In this document: positions 44,624 through 54,894 of the stretch, piece by piece
How positions within the stretch are numbered: position 1 is the stretch's first letter
How the letters are laid out: every line of letters begins with the position of its first letter
Source of the DNA: Catonia carolina
Taxonomy: Eukaryota; Arthropoda; Insecta; Hemiptera; Achilidae
Reading direction: 5' to 3'
NCBI GenBank assembly: GCA_035578175.1
Contig: JAQMRL010000016.1
Coordinates: forward strand, 249,501-313,500
DNA length: 64,000 bases
Notes under the pieces: generated by a model
Seen by the model: only the letters and a program-made list of their open reading frames with translations
Databases searched by the model: none
Told to the model about the DNA's origin: nothing
Program-made: the position numbers and the translations under genes

Positions 44624-45057
44624 CAATCGCTAAAAACATGTTTTTTGGGTTCAGAGGGTCTGAAAACGTGTAGATCCGGTGAAAACTCGATTTTGAAAAA
44701 TCGACACGAAAACAATACTTTCCTTCCTATATATTCATATAGGCAAGCGAAAGTAAAAAAAAAACATTAGTTACCGGTAAATTAATTGTTTTGCAAAAAT
44801 GATTGTAGGTTTTTGAATGTTCTACAACTTTGGTTATATGTAGTACATTTTTGGCCTAAAATCCATATTAAGGCCGTAATGTTAAAAAAAACCTTTTTTT
44901 CTACGAGATCACAGCCTACCCCAAGAATTTCAGCAGACATGGCGCCTAGCTTATCATGTAGAGCTTACAAAATGTAGTCAATGAGGCGATTTGTAAAAAA
45001 TCGTAGCAGTGGTTTTTGAGAAAATTGGAAAAAGTGGAACATTACTCAAATAAACTA

Positions 45058-45402
45058 TAGTCCAGCCTCTCTTAGTTTGCTCCAAATGTAAACAAATAAT
45101 GACGTCACTGAGCATGCGCATTATATCTAAATGTGTACACGCTGATTAAAAAGTAACAAAAAATTACTTTCAAAAGTATTTAAATAGAAAATACTTTTTA
45201 AAGTATTTTTATAAATGAATTGTTAGGCCTACATCATATCATGACTGATGTTTTTAGTACTTTAAGTGCGTATAATTCAAAAATAGTGAACTTGATAGGA
45301 ATACGACATCCGTAAAGTCGAAGACTCTATCGGGCACCCTGTAGTAGGTGGCTTTTGTTTGTCGACAGAAGGAGGAGGAGCAAACTAAGAACGGCTCAAC
45401 TG
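45058..45402 (-). mobile_element. MITE M2 copy 2, inserted in R1
   Basis: 345 bp, TA flanks at 45056-45057 and 45403-45404. The matching R1 copy at about 47240-47260 (ATAAACTTTTACTTCCGATC) is uninterrupted and serves as the empty site. Confidence 0.82.
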
Positions 45403-45407
45403 TACTA

Positions 45408-45689
45408 CAGTATTCAGATGAACTGTAGTCCCCTCCCGTGGGAGTGAGAGAATGCATAACGCTCTCACTCGCACAACCCATACGCGCCGTTCCAATAACA
45501 TTGTCGTATAATTTTACTCATTGTTCTGAGCAAGCGTTTATGCATGCAGTAAGCTAACAAGCAAGATAACGACTGTAGTATGTTTTCAGATTTGGATTAT
45601 AGCGGTAAAGACCTTTGAGCGCATGCGTAGTTATGCCACATACCTCTCTCTCACTCGCTCGGCTATGGGACATTAGTTCGTCTGATACT
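45408..45689 (-). mobile_element. MITE M1 copy 4, three bases from M2 copy 2
   Basis: 282 bp, TA at 45406-45407 and 45690-45691. Only CTA separates the end of the preceding MITE and its TA from this one. Confidence 0.82.
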
Positions 45690-47384
45690 TATACTTCCGA
45701 TCAAAATCGGTCGATGAAAATGTTGGTGTCGGATCCTCTAGTGATACCTAACGTAAGTTGCAAGTTGCAACTTTGTACAACGTTCCGTTCTTGAGATATT
45801 TCGATCACACCCGCAAACCAATCGCTAAAAACATGGTTTTTTGGTTTCAGGGGGTGCGAAAACGTGTAATTCGGTATTTTTAAGTCGAATAGAGGTTAAT
45901 TTTCATTTTGCGTTATTCGCTCATAATTAAAATTAGGTTATATTTTTCATTTTCCATTGTTTACTTATTATTATTATTTACATTGGCAAGAGAAAGGCGT
46001 GTGTTGCACAACAGATTTTTTTTTTTTTATGAAACACTTTTTATAAGCACACACAACTTTCTCTTGTCAATGCAAATAATTAACAATAAACCTAACATTA
46101 GTAATAAAACATAAGAAATAAACAAAAAACTAACCTCAATAAACATAACCTTATTTTAATCATGCGTGAAAAACGCAAAATGAAATTCAACCTCAGTTTG
46201 GCTTAAAAATACGGAAAATCACTCTTTCACGCTAAACCAGGCACTGTAGAGAAAAATGCTTTAAATAAAAGTTGTACATCTTTTAATTTTCTATAAATTT
46301 TATTACATAAACTTTTGTCGTAAAATGCATACTAAAGCCGAAATGTTAAAAAAAATCGATTTTTCACACGTTTTCGTGAGAAAACAGAAAATCGCTAATT
46401 ACCGCTAAACTAAGCGTTATACAAAACATGTTCCAAATAAAAGTTGTAGGATTTTAAATTCTCTACAACTTTTATTATATACATTTTTCCGCTAAAATGC
46501 ATATTAAAGCCGCAATCTTAAAAAAACAAATTTTTTTACGTGAAAACAGCCTGACCAAGAATTTCAGCAAACATGGCGCCTACCCTATCTTGTAGAGCAT
46601 AAAAAATTTCGTAAAGCCGATTTTTAAAAAAATCGTAGGACCAGTTTTTGAGAAAATCGCAAAAAAGTGAAAAATGACACGAATAAACTACTACTTCCGG
46701 TTTACCGATTTTGATGAAAATGTTCGTGTCGGGTCCGGTAGTGGTATGTAGCTTAAGTTTTAAGTTTCAAGTTCGTACGATGTTCCGTTCTTGAGATATT
46801 CTGTTCACACGCACACACACCGACCAATCGCTAAAAACATGTTTTTTTGGGTTCAGGGGGTCTGAAAACGTGTAGATCCGGTGAAAAATCGACTTGAAAA
46901 CAATACTTTGTTTCTTATATATTCATATAGGCAAGCGAAAGTAAAAAAAAAACACTAGTTACCGGAAAATTAAGCGTTTTGCAAAATTCTGTTGTAGGTT
47001 TTTGAATGTTCTACAACTTTGGTTATATGTAGTACATTTTTGGCCTAAAATCCATTTTAAGGCCGTAATCTTAAAAAAAAAACATTTTTTTCTACGAGAT
47101 CACAGCCTACCCCAAGACTTTCAGCAGACATGGCGCCTAGCTTATCAAGTAGAGCATACAAAATGTAGTCAATGAGGCGATTTGTAAAAAAATCGTAGTA
47201 GCGGTTTTTGAGAAAATTGGAAAAGTGGAACATTACACGAATAAACTTTTACTTCCGATCAAAATCGGTCGATGAAAATGTTCGTGTCGGGTCCTCTAGT
47301 GATACCTAACGTTACTTCCAAGTTGCAACTTTGTACAACGTTCCGTTCTTAAGATATTTCGATCACACCCGCAATCCAGTAGCT

Positions 47385-48025
47385 AAAAACATGTTTTTTT
47401 TGGGTTCGGGGTGGGGGTGCGAAAACGTGTAATTCGGTATTTTAAAATTGAATAGCGGTTAATTTTCATTTTGCGTTATTCGCTCATAATTAAAATTAGG
47501 TTATATATTTCATTTTACATTGTTTACTTATTATTATTTACATTGGCAAGAGAAAGGCGTGTGTTGCACACCAGATTTTTTTATTAAAAATTGATCCGAA
47601 GTAAAAACATGTTTTTTTTGTCTTCAGGGGGTGCGGAAACGCGTAATTCGGTATTTTAAAATTGAATAGCGGTTAATTTTCATTTTGCGTTATTCGCTCA
47701 TAATTAAAATTAGTTTATATATTTCATTTTTCATTGCTTACTTATTGTTATTTCCATTGGCAAGAGAAAGGCGTATGTTGTACACCAGATTTTTTTTATA
47801 AAAAATTGATCCGAAGTAAATACATGTTTTTTGGGGTTCAGGGGTGCGAAAACGTGTAATTCGGTATTTTTAAATCGAAAGAGGTTAATTTTCATTTTTC
47901 GTTATTCGCTCATAATTAAAATTAGGTTAGATTTTTTATTTTACATTGTTTACTTATTATTATTTACATTGGCAAGAGAAAGGCGTGTATTGCACACCAG
48001 ATTTTTTTTTATAAGAAATTGATCC
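47385..48025 (+). repeat. Three tandem ~215-bp repeats of the R1 right end
   Basis: Units near 47385, 47600 and 47815 each run from ACATGTTTTTTGGGGTTCAG-like sequence through GTGTAATTCGGTATTTT and ATTCGCTCATAATTAAAATT to TTGGCAAGAGAAAGGCGTGT and CACCAGATTTTTTT. Confidence 0.8.
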
Positions 48026-49795
48026 GTAAGTTTACTTACATTAGTATTTTTGTCTTGAAATGCTGTGTAAAATGTTAAAAGTTACCACATAAAAGAAATA
48101 TTTTATTATGTTGGAAATTCAATATTTTGATTTTTTAATGGTTTTTGTTACAGGTATTGAAAAGGTTAAGAAACGCCCGTTTTGGTTGTAAGAAAAATAA
48201 ATTTGTAAAATAATATTTATGAATCTGTGTTATAAATTCAATAAAAATCTGTAGAGACAAAAAATTTTGTGTTAATTTTTATTAAATGGTCAACCTTTTA
48301 ATAATCCCGAATTCCTTTTAAAAAAATCCTCAATACGTGTGCAGTTTGCACCCTGTCATAAATAAAAAGCTAAACAGCAAATAGGCAGATGAGAATTAAA
48401 GGTAATTCACATTTAAAAAAAACTATAAATAAAAAAATAGTGTACTTTATTATTATCACGCTTACGAACGAAGAACAAACAAAAAAGAAAGAAATAAAAA
48501 GATGGAATGCGTTTGCGGGAAATGTGTATTGGGTTGCCGTCGCATTTTAAAGATTAATTTGATACCAGGATAGCATGATGTTAGTAGAGGTTGGATCGTA
48601 TTATGTATAATGAATCGTTTGCGGGAAATGTCTACTGGCTTGCCGCCCATTCAATATAACCAAAATATTGTGTGAATTAGTTCTGTAGCGACCACTTTTA
48701 TTTCATACTCTCCTGGTAGTAAAGAAAAATGCACTACTTAGTCCCTACAGAGATAAGCTATTTTGTGAATTTTACAAGGACCAGACTTGCTTATCTAGTG
48801 TAACTTACCAATTCAAAGCAACTTTTACGTACATTTTATTATTTTATATGTTCTTCTCTTATCTATAATATAGAATATCGTTCATGTATAATATAATAAC
48901 ACCTAACACATGCCTAGAAACATTTTGAATAAACAAAATATTCCTAAATGTTGATGTTCTGAGCATACCGCGACATTCCTGAAGTCAATATTTGTCCACA
49001 ATGGTGAACAACCATTTGTAAAAAAAATAATCAAGAAAAAAAATGGTACAAATTTAATAAAAAGACACAACTTTTCAATTCTATAAAACATTTATTATTT
49101 TATTAAAATTTATACATAATGTTACAACTCGTTATAGTAAAGTAAAATTGTAAACTTTAATTTAATTAGTAGTTCACATATATTTATTTAACAAAATTAT
49201 TTGACAAGAAAAAAAACTAACCTTTACAAACTACAACAATGAATATGAGTTTATGAAAATAAGTTATTAGACATATTAAACATTTAAAACAACAGTTCAC
49301 GCAATTTATTAACAATAAAATAAAATAAACAATATCCCTTACCAAATTAAACATTAAACAGAATGTCTGTTGACAAAATAACAAACTTCACCGTAACGAA
49401 GAATCCAATTAGTACAATTTAGACCACTAACACGTCACCCATTCAAACCGCGGCCGCATCTCAACAATGGAATCCTTCGTTTTTATAATTAATCAGTCAG
49501 CTGTTTTTGAACAGCTGATTTCATTTTCCGCCGCTTCATTATAACAATAATATATTGTTTAAAACAGATTGTCAACACATTTGTATACATAAAAAAAATC
49601 ATTAGTTATACAAGAGTGATTTAAGTGATAAAAGATAGTGAGCTGAAAATGTCTCTCCTGTTCTAAAGTCAGTATGTACGTCCTCAGGAAACCTATCAAA
49701 AGCTTCTTGTACCTTTTTCAATTTATGCAACCAAGATTCTTTGTTACTTGTAGATTCATTCAAAAATAAATCTTTATAATGCATCCAGCAGTTTG
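48026..49795. other. Unassigned AT-rich sequence
   Basis: A motif (TTTGCGGGAAATGTNTANTG) is repeated near 48508 and 48616. The minus frame at 49602-49784 (MHYKDLFLNESTSNKESWLH...) has protein-like composition but its first codons lie in sequence shared with the inverted repeat at 51650, and no domain was recognised. Nothing else supported. Confidence 0.35.
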
Positions 49796-49876
49796 AAATT
49801 AATTCTATTTTATATTATAATGAATTTATATAATAAATTTCACTAACCTTCTTTTTAAACTGCATCAACTTTAATC

Positions 49877-49920
49877 TTTACTTACACGTGTTTCGGTGGA
49901 TCCACCATTATCAGAGTAAA
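49877..49920 (-). ncRNA. Hammerhead-like motif, core changed (copy A)
   Basis: Minus strand: TTTACT, CTGATAA (CTGATGA expected), GGTGGATCCACC, GAAA, ACACGTGT, A, AGTAAA. Stems I and II are intact; the G-to-A core change should reduce or abolish cleavage. Confidence 0.55.
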
Positions 49921-50037
49921 TAACATAATTGAAACTAAAAGAAATTATATATATTTGTATAATACAAATGACTGAAGATGTATCATCTTCTATAGATTTT
50001 AAGTAAGTGAAAAAAATTTTTTGTTTCAATTATGTTA

Positions 50038-50081
50038 TTTACTCTGATGATGGTGGATCCACCGAAACACATGTAAGTAAA
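50038..50081 (+). ncRNA. Hammerhead-ribozyme-like motif, core intact (copy B)
   Basis: TTTACT (50038-50043), CTGATGA (50044-50050), T then GGTG-GATC-CACC (stem II), GAAA (50064-50067), a two-pair stem III with 4-base loop (AC-ACAT-GT), a cleavage-type TA, then AGTAAA (50076-50081), which pairs perfectly with TTTACT as stem I. This is the type I layout with minimal stem III known in Penelope-like elements. One extra unpaired T lies between CTGATGA and stem II. Confidence 0.65.
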
Positions 50082-50152
50082 GATAAAAGGTCAGTTTAAA
50101 AAGAAGGTTAGTGAAATTTATTATTTAAATTCATTATATAAAATAGAATTAC

Positions 50153-50583
50153 TTGTAGATGAACAACAACTAAGACACAATGAATGATCAGTAAAAATTG
50201 ATTTAAGCATCTTTATAAGTAATTAATTACAAAAAAAAAAATTTTTACATTACAAACCTTCAATTAATAAATTTTAATTTTATACACACTGTAGAATGGA
50301 TATACGTGAAATAAGAAGTTCCCGGAAAGAGGTATACTTTGGACAATTAATTCAAATTGGCACAAGCAGCTTCGGTGTTTATCTACTCCACTCTTCGCCC
50401 CTCGCCATACAACGACGGTACAGTCACTAAAGTATACAATCGCTACTCTAATGTGCGACTCACGCACGGTCACTACGCTTTGTTTTCATTATTTTTATTA
50501 ATAATGTGTCAGACATAATGATGTAACTAATTTGTTTTCATACATGATTTTCTGTTCACTATATATTCAAACCAATCTGTTTA
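50153..50583. other. Unassigned sequence between the hairpin element and a MITE
   Basis: AT-rich start, then a GC-richer part; GACAATTAATTCAAATTGGCAC near 50341 is loosely repeated in inverse near 51173. No domain recognised. Confidence 0.3.
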
Positions 50584-50927
50584 TAGTCCAGCCTCTCTTA
50601 GTTTGCTCCTAATGTAAACAAATAATGACGTCACTGAGCATGCGCATTATATCAAAATGTGTACACGCTGATTAAAAAGTAACAACAAAATACTTTCAAA
50701 AGTATTTAAATACATAATACTTTTAAAAGTATTTTTCTAAATGAAATTGTTAGACCTACACCATATCATGACTGATGTTTGTAGTGCCTTAAGTACTTAT
50801 AGTATAGTACTAAATAGTCAACTTTGTAGGAATACAACATCCGTAAAGTCCCAGACTCTAGCGTGCACCCTGTAGTAGGTGGCTTTTGTTTGTCGACAGT
50901 AGGAGCAAACTAACAACGGCTCAACTG
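50584..50927 (-). mobile_element. MITE M2 copy 3
   Basis: 344 bp with the M2 ends (TAGTCCAGCCTCTCTTAGTT ... GGCTCAACTG), TA at 50582-50583 and 50928-50929. Confidence 0.82.
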
Positions 50928-50929
50928 TA

Positions 50930-51665
50930 GTTAAATGCATGCGTCTGTATAGTTTAGTGAGTTTTTGCAGTTTAGTTCTTGTAATTTATAATTTAAATTG
51001 TTACTGGGATAAATTAAATATATATTTTAAAATGAAATAATTATTCGTAAGTTTGTCCATTGTAATAAGGTTGTAGGCATTTGTGTACATTAAAATTTGT
51101 AGACCTTTTTGAAAGAATAGGTTACGGATATACTTTATGCGGAACTGTGTGTACACGTAGAGCAACAGTTGTGCCAGTTTGAATTGTCGACAGTAAATGA
51201 TTTATCAAAGGAAAAAATTGTTTTTTCTCCCCCCCCCCAAGCTAGTTTTAGGGGTTGGGCTACCAGCTGTGAAGTCTACTATGAAACTCCGAGAAGACTA
51301 AGAAGAGCAATTCAAAACAAGCATTGTGGTCTTCTCACTTGTGGTGCATCACAATAATAATCGGTTGCACATCGCTCGATCAACAATCAACTTTCCGTCA
51401 AGTTCAAATTGGACGTTTTTCACCATCGCTCCTATACTAATAGCCATGAAATTGTGAGCCTGGATCAGTTAGAGAGTAATGCAGAGTTGCCGTATTTGGC
51501 AGAATGGGAACAAACGTTTTATCATTCATTATCATAAACTGTATAAAATTAAAACAACTCATTCAACATTCATCTAACAGCACATTTCATGCTAAAATAA
51601 ATACAAGGCTTGGTTGGAATATAGTTTTAAAACCACAATTAAATCTTTATAATGCATCCTGCAGT
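50930..51665. other. Unassigned sequence
   Basis: A C10 run lies near 51229. The ORFs at 51169-51357 and 51504-51689 have no motifs. Confidence 0.3.
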
Positions 51666-51746
51666 TTGAAATTATTCTATTTTATATAATGAATTTATAT
51701 AATAAATTTCACTAACCTTCTTTTCAAACTGCGTCAACTTTCATCA

Positions 51747-51787
51747 TTACTTACACGTGTTTCGGTGGATCCACCATTATCAGAGTA
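51747..51787 (-). ncRNA. Hammerhead-like motif, degenerate (copy C)
   Basis: Minus strand: CTGATAA instead of CTGATGA; GAAA intact; stem II GGTGGATCCACC intact; stem I has one U-U mismatch (TTTACT against AGTAAT). Confidence 0.5.
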
Positions 51788-51948
51788 AATAAAATAATTG
51801 AAACTAAAATATTTTTTTATTTATTAAAAATCTGTAGAAGATGATACATCTTCTTCAGTCATTCGTATAAAATTATACAAATGACAAGATGTATCATCTT
51901 CTATAGATTTTAAATAAATAAAAATTTTTTTTAGTTTCAATTATGTTA

Positions 51949-51994
51949 TTTACTCTGATGACGGTGGATCCACCCCAAAACACGTGTAAGTAAA
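51949..51994 (+). ncRNA. Hammerhead-like motif, degenerate (copy D)
   Basis: TTTACT, CTGATGA intact, stem II intact, but the GAAA box reads CAAAA (51975-51980 region); stem I AGTAAA pairs fully. Probably inactive. Confidence 0.5.
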
Positions 51995-52067
51995 GATAAA
52001 AGTTGACGCAGTTTGAAAAGAAGGTTAGTGAAATTTATCATATAAATTAATTTTATAAAATAGAATT

Positions 52068-52234
52068 ACCACAGGCTGAACACCACAAGACTTGAACAGC
52101 AGAAACCAACTAAACGACAGAAAGTTGTGTTTTCTGACAAGGAACAGCAGAGAAGATCAGATGGATTGAAGGAATACTGGAGAAAGTTCAAGGAGGGAAA
52201 CATCAGGAAACGACTCCAAAACCGCAAAAGTTGA
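52068..52234 (+). other. Short basic coding-like tail, unidentified
   Basis: After the hairpin element, one plus frame reads RLEQQKPTKRQKVVFSDKEQ, then RRSDGLKEYWRKFKEGNIRK and a stop at 52234. Composition looks protein-like (Lys/Arg/Gln-rich), but I do not recognise a family. It could be the end of an interrupted TE ORF or a host exon. Confidence 0.3.
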
Positions 52235-52534
52235 AATGAGTTTTTTTAGTTTGATGAACTTATGTAGCTTTAGCTCCTATGTAGCTATTAAAGCTCCTAT
52301 GTAGCTTTAAAAAAAATAAACAAATAGAATTAAAACCACAAACAAAGCTTTTCATTTCAATTACTGGTTAATAATTCAACTAATCTGTATAAGTTTGTAC
52401 GTGTAAAACCATGAATCTCTTTATAATTTCAACTACTTAAATTGATTTAAACATTCTCGTAAATAAGCAATGTTACCCTATGCTTCAGTCAATAATAAAA
52501 ACAATAAGTGTGTTTGGACAAATATTATATACAA

Positions 52535-53265
52535 GGAATAATATTACACAAAAGCTCTGTGGAACAACTTGGGGAGCTTCAGCCTCAACTCTTCGCTCAA
52601 CAGCTCTGAGCCTTGTGTTCTCAGCTGCTGAATACTGTGCACCTGTCTGGCTAAACAGCCCTCACACTCATAGAGTAGACGCCCAACTCAACAATACCAT
52701 GAGAATTATCACTGGCGCTATCAGATCAACACCTACCGAATGGCTTCCAGTATTGAGCCACATACCACCCCCAAACCTGCGCCGCAAGAATGCCCTCATT
52801 AGAGAGTATGATAAGATTGTCGACAATCAAGACCTGAGAATTCATGAGGATATTGAAAACTCAAATAAAACTCGTCTGCGATCAAGAAAGCCACCTACAA
52901 AAACTGCAATTACTGCCAAAGAGGAAGCATTTAACATACCCAGTGCATGGCAGCAAGAATGGGCATCAAAGCAGCAAGAACAAATCCCTTTTGTTTTCAC
53001 AAAAACCACCAGGTTTTGGACTACCTCGTAGAATATGGTCAGCTCTAAATAGAATAAGAACAAAACACGGTAGGTGTGCTGATTTATTGTTTAAATGGGG
53101 CAAAATACCATCGCCTTTATGTAAGTGTGGTCAAAGACAAACTATTGATCACATAGTGAAAGAGTGCAGAATAACTGCCTTCAGAGGAGGGACAAGAGCG
53201 GATTTCCTGATGGCAACTCCAGAATCAATAGCCTACTTGGACAGACTGGATGTCTGTATATAGAC
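52535..53265 (+). pseudogene. Jockey-like LINE, C-terminal part of ORF2
   Basis: Plus frames 52480-53031 and 52844-53263 together read LCGTTWGASASTLRSTALSL, FSAAEYCAPVWLNSPHTHRV, LNNTMRIITGAIRSTPTEWL, then after a frameshift near 53015 IWSALNRIRTKHGRCADLLF, CKCGQRQTIDHIVKEC and a final DRLDVCI. The RT-distal blocks and the C-C-H-C knuckle are typical of jockey/CR1-group LINEs common in insects. It belongs to a family different from LINE A and B. 5'-truncated with one frameshift. Confidence 0.78.
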
Positions 53266-53517
53266 TTAAGCATGTTTTTATAATTACGTACTGTATGTAC
53301 ATATTTTTCATGTTTTTTTTTTTTATGACTATTTGTTTCCCAAACAATCATTAATGTTATTTCCCATCCTTATAGACAGAGGGTCATATTTGATCCCAAT
53401 ATTTAACAATTATGATGCTGATTTTTAAATGTCTTAAAAAGCCATACGCTAAATAAATACAAAAATATAAAATGTTTCAGTAAAGCAACACAAAAAACAG
53501 CCATCTTTAATATAACA

Positions 53518-54288
53518 CTTAGGGTAAGCACACAGTGAACGCTGGTCGCTTGTACTGATTAACGGTGGGCCACACGCATAGTGGGAGGGAGCATGTAACT
53601 ACGCGCTTAACCTTCATTCAGTTGTCGGTATTCAACATGAGTTCCACTAGCAGCAGTGATGAATTATTTCTAATGGAAAACGTTTACACAAAATTATTAT
53701 CATTTAAAGATGATACCATTAGTGACATTAATAAGAACAGAAAATTGTTCGGCATAATCATCTTTTTCCGCGATTAAAAAAAGATAGAGACAGGTTTCTA
53801 AAATGCATGAGAATGACTCTGGAAACGTTTAATTTTATATTGTCTAAAGGAGAACTCGTTTTCAAAAACAATGGTGAAATTTGCAAAAGCAAACAATACA
53901 AACCGGAAGAAAGATTTTTGATTACTTTGAACATTTTAAACGTATTTTGAACTTTTTGACTACCGATATTCACTATTATAAAGCATTGTTTGGCCAGTAA
54001 TAAATCTTTTAAAGTTAGTTTTATAAACCTATGTAAAAATTAATTAATTAACACGTTATTATTTATGAATATATGTATTATACGATGCCAAGTACACTTA
54101 GCAACCTGGTAGCAAGCAGCAGGCAGGTTTATGCAAAACAAACCAGTGAGCTGATCTGCACAGATGACCAGTGCGGAGCTTTCTCCACCAGCGTTTACTG
54201 TGAGATGTCCGATTAAAATATAATGGCCTATTCCTAGTAGCAGGCTCCCACTTGTAAGCGACCAGCGTTCATTGAGCGCTTACCCTAA
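53518..54288 (+). mobile_element. PIF/Harbinger-like element, deletion derivative
   Basis: Ends are inverted repeats: GGGTAAGCACACAGTGAACG at the left and, on the other strand, GGGTAAGCGCTCAATGAACG at the right, each followed by CTGGTCGCTT. Flanks are TTA (left) and TAA (right), near the expected 3-bp target but not identical. It encodes only the start of a transposase. Confidence 0.62.
53638..53950 (+). pseudogene. Harbinger-like transposase N-terminus, frameshifted
   Basis: MSSTSSSDELFLMENVYTKL ... INKNRKLFG in one frame continues as NHLFPRLKKDRDRFLKCMRM TLETFNFILSKGEL in another, then EERFLITLNIL. The order (R..FG..H.L...L..D..RF..Y.RM...TF..IL) is the N-terminal region of Harbinger transposases. 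One frameshift near 53750; the catalytic domain is absent. Confidence 0.6.
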
Positions 54289-54289
54289 T

Positions 54290-54890
54290 GCTATCTAGCG
54301 TATCTATTTTAAAAGGCAGGGCGGGTAGATTTGGCAAAACTGTAAGGCAGGAAGGGTGGAGGTACACAATTGCTTGCTTTACTAGGACGGTCATAATTTC
54401 ATGGTTAATAGTAGAGTAGCTTTCATTTGTTCACATGAATGAAAAAGAGGTGCATCCCAAAGCTTTGCTCATGTTGAACATCTTCAAAACACTGTGACAG
54501 GTTGACTACGTTCCCAGGCGGTAAGATTTTTACACAAGGTATTTCAAAAATGTGAAACAGTAAGACAAGTGCTTGAATTTGTTTGGAAAAGTAAATAAAT
54601 TGAATTGGCCTGAATTGCGGTTTCAACCGGAAGTCAAGAAACCAAAGTCGGAATTTGGAAATAGTGTAATTCCTTTTAAAAGAGTAGTTTTCTTAGCTTT
54701 GTTATGAGCCTACAGTGTGTAAAAGTTTTTCAGCCAATTTTATAAAATAACTCATTGTAAATAATGTTCATCTTCAGATAATTTCTTCTTAATTAAAACC
54801 GATACATCTGGTAGAAATGTATCCACCAGTTTCACAAGGTTCTGCAAGAAACAAACAAATATAAAAATTACAATAACGTTTGATATTACA
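54290..54890. other. Unassigned sequence
   Basis: No recognised feature; the ORF at 54423-54626 (-) has no motif. Confidence 0.3.
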
Positions 54891-54894
54891 TTAA

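Larger units (their letters stand above)
42655..48025 (+). repeat. R1 tandem array (about six units, full and partial)
   Basis: Consecutive R1 pieces: 42655-43050 (left part), 43050-43960 (full short form), 43960-44757 (lacking the left end, with (CA)n at 44585-44621), 44757-46010 (variant right half, with two MITEs inside), 46010-47585 (long form, ~1.55 kb) and 47585-48025 (two repeats of the right end). In the long form the left end is TGAAACAC...CTTTCTCTTG and the right end is GGCAAGAGAAAGGCGTGTGT...CACACCAG, i.e. the left end again in inverse. Confidence 0.75.
49799..50152. mobile_element. Penelope-like terminal repeat in inverted (hairpin) form, copy 1
   Basis: Arms 49799-49936 and 50023-50152 are imperfect reverse complements (TTCACTAACCTTCTTTTTAA / TTAAAAAGAAGGTTAGTGAA) around an ~86-bp loop containing GATGTATCATCTTCTATAGA. 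Each arm carries a hammerhead-like motif. Penelope-like elements are known for inverted or tandem terminal repeats with hammerhead motifs, hence the call; no RT or GIY-YIG coding sequence is present. Confidence 0.55.
51672..52070. mobile_element. Penelope-like terminal repeat in inverted form, copy 2
   Basis: Same arms as copy 1 (left 51672-51803, right about 51932-52070). The loop is longer and itself folds (GATGATACATCTTCT / AGATGTATCATCTTC). Both arms have hammerhead-like motifs with core changes. Confidence 0.55.

Noticed and set aside
47385..48025. CRISPR-like array
   Set aside because: Units are ~215 bp with no unique spacers and belong to the R1 family; eukaryotic setting.
49602..49784. 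60-codon minus frame that looks protein-like
   Set aside because: Composition is plausible but there is no domain and its start overlaps sequence shared with the inverted-repeat element at 51650; not enough to call a gene.
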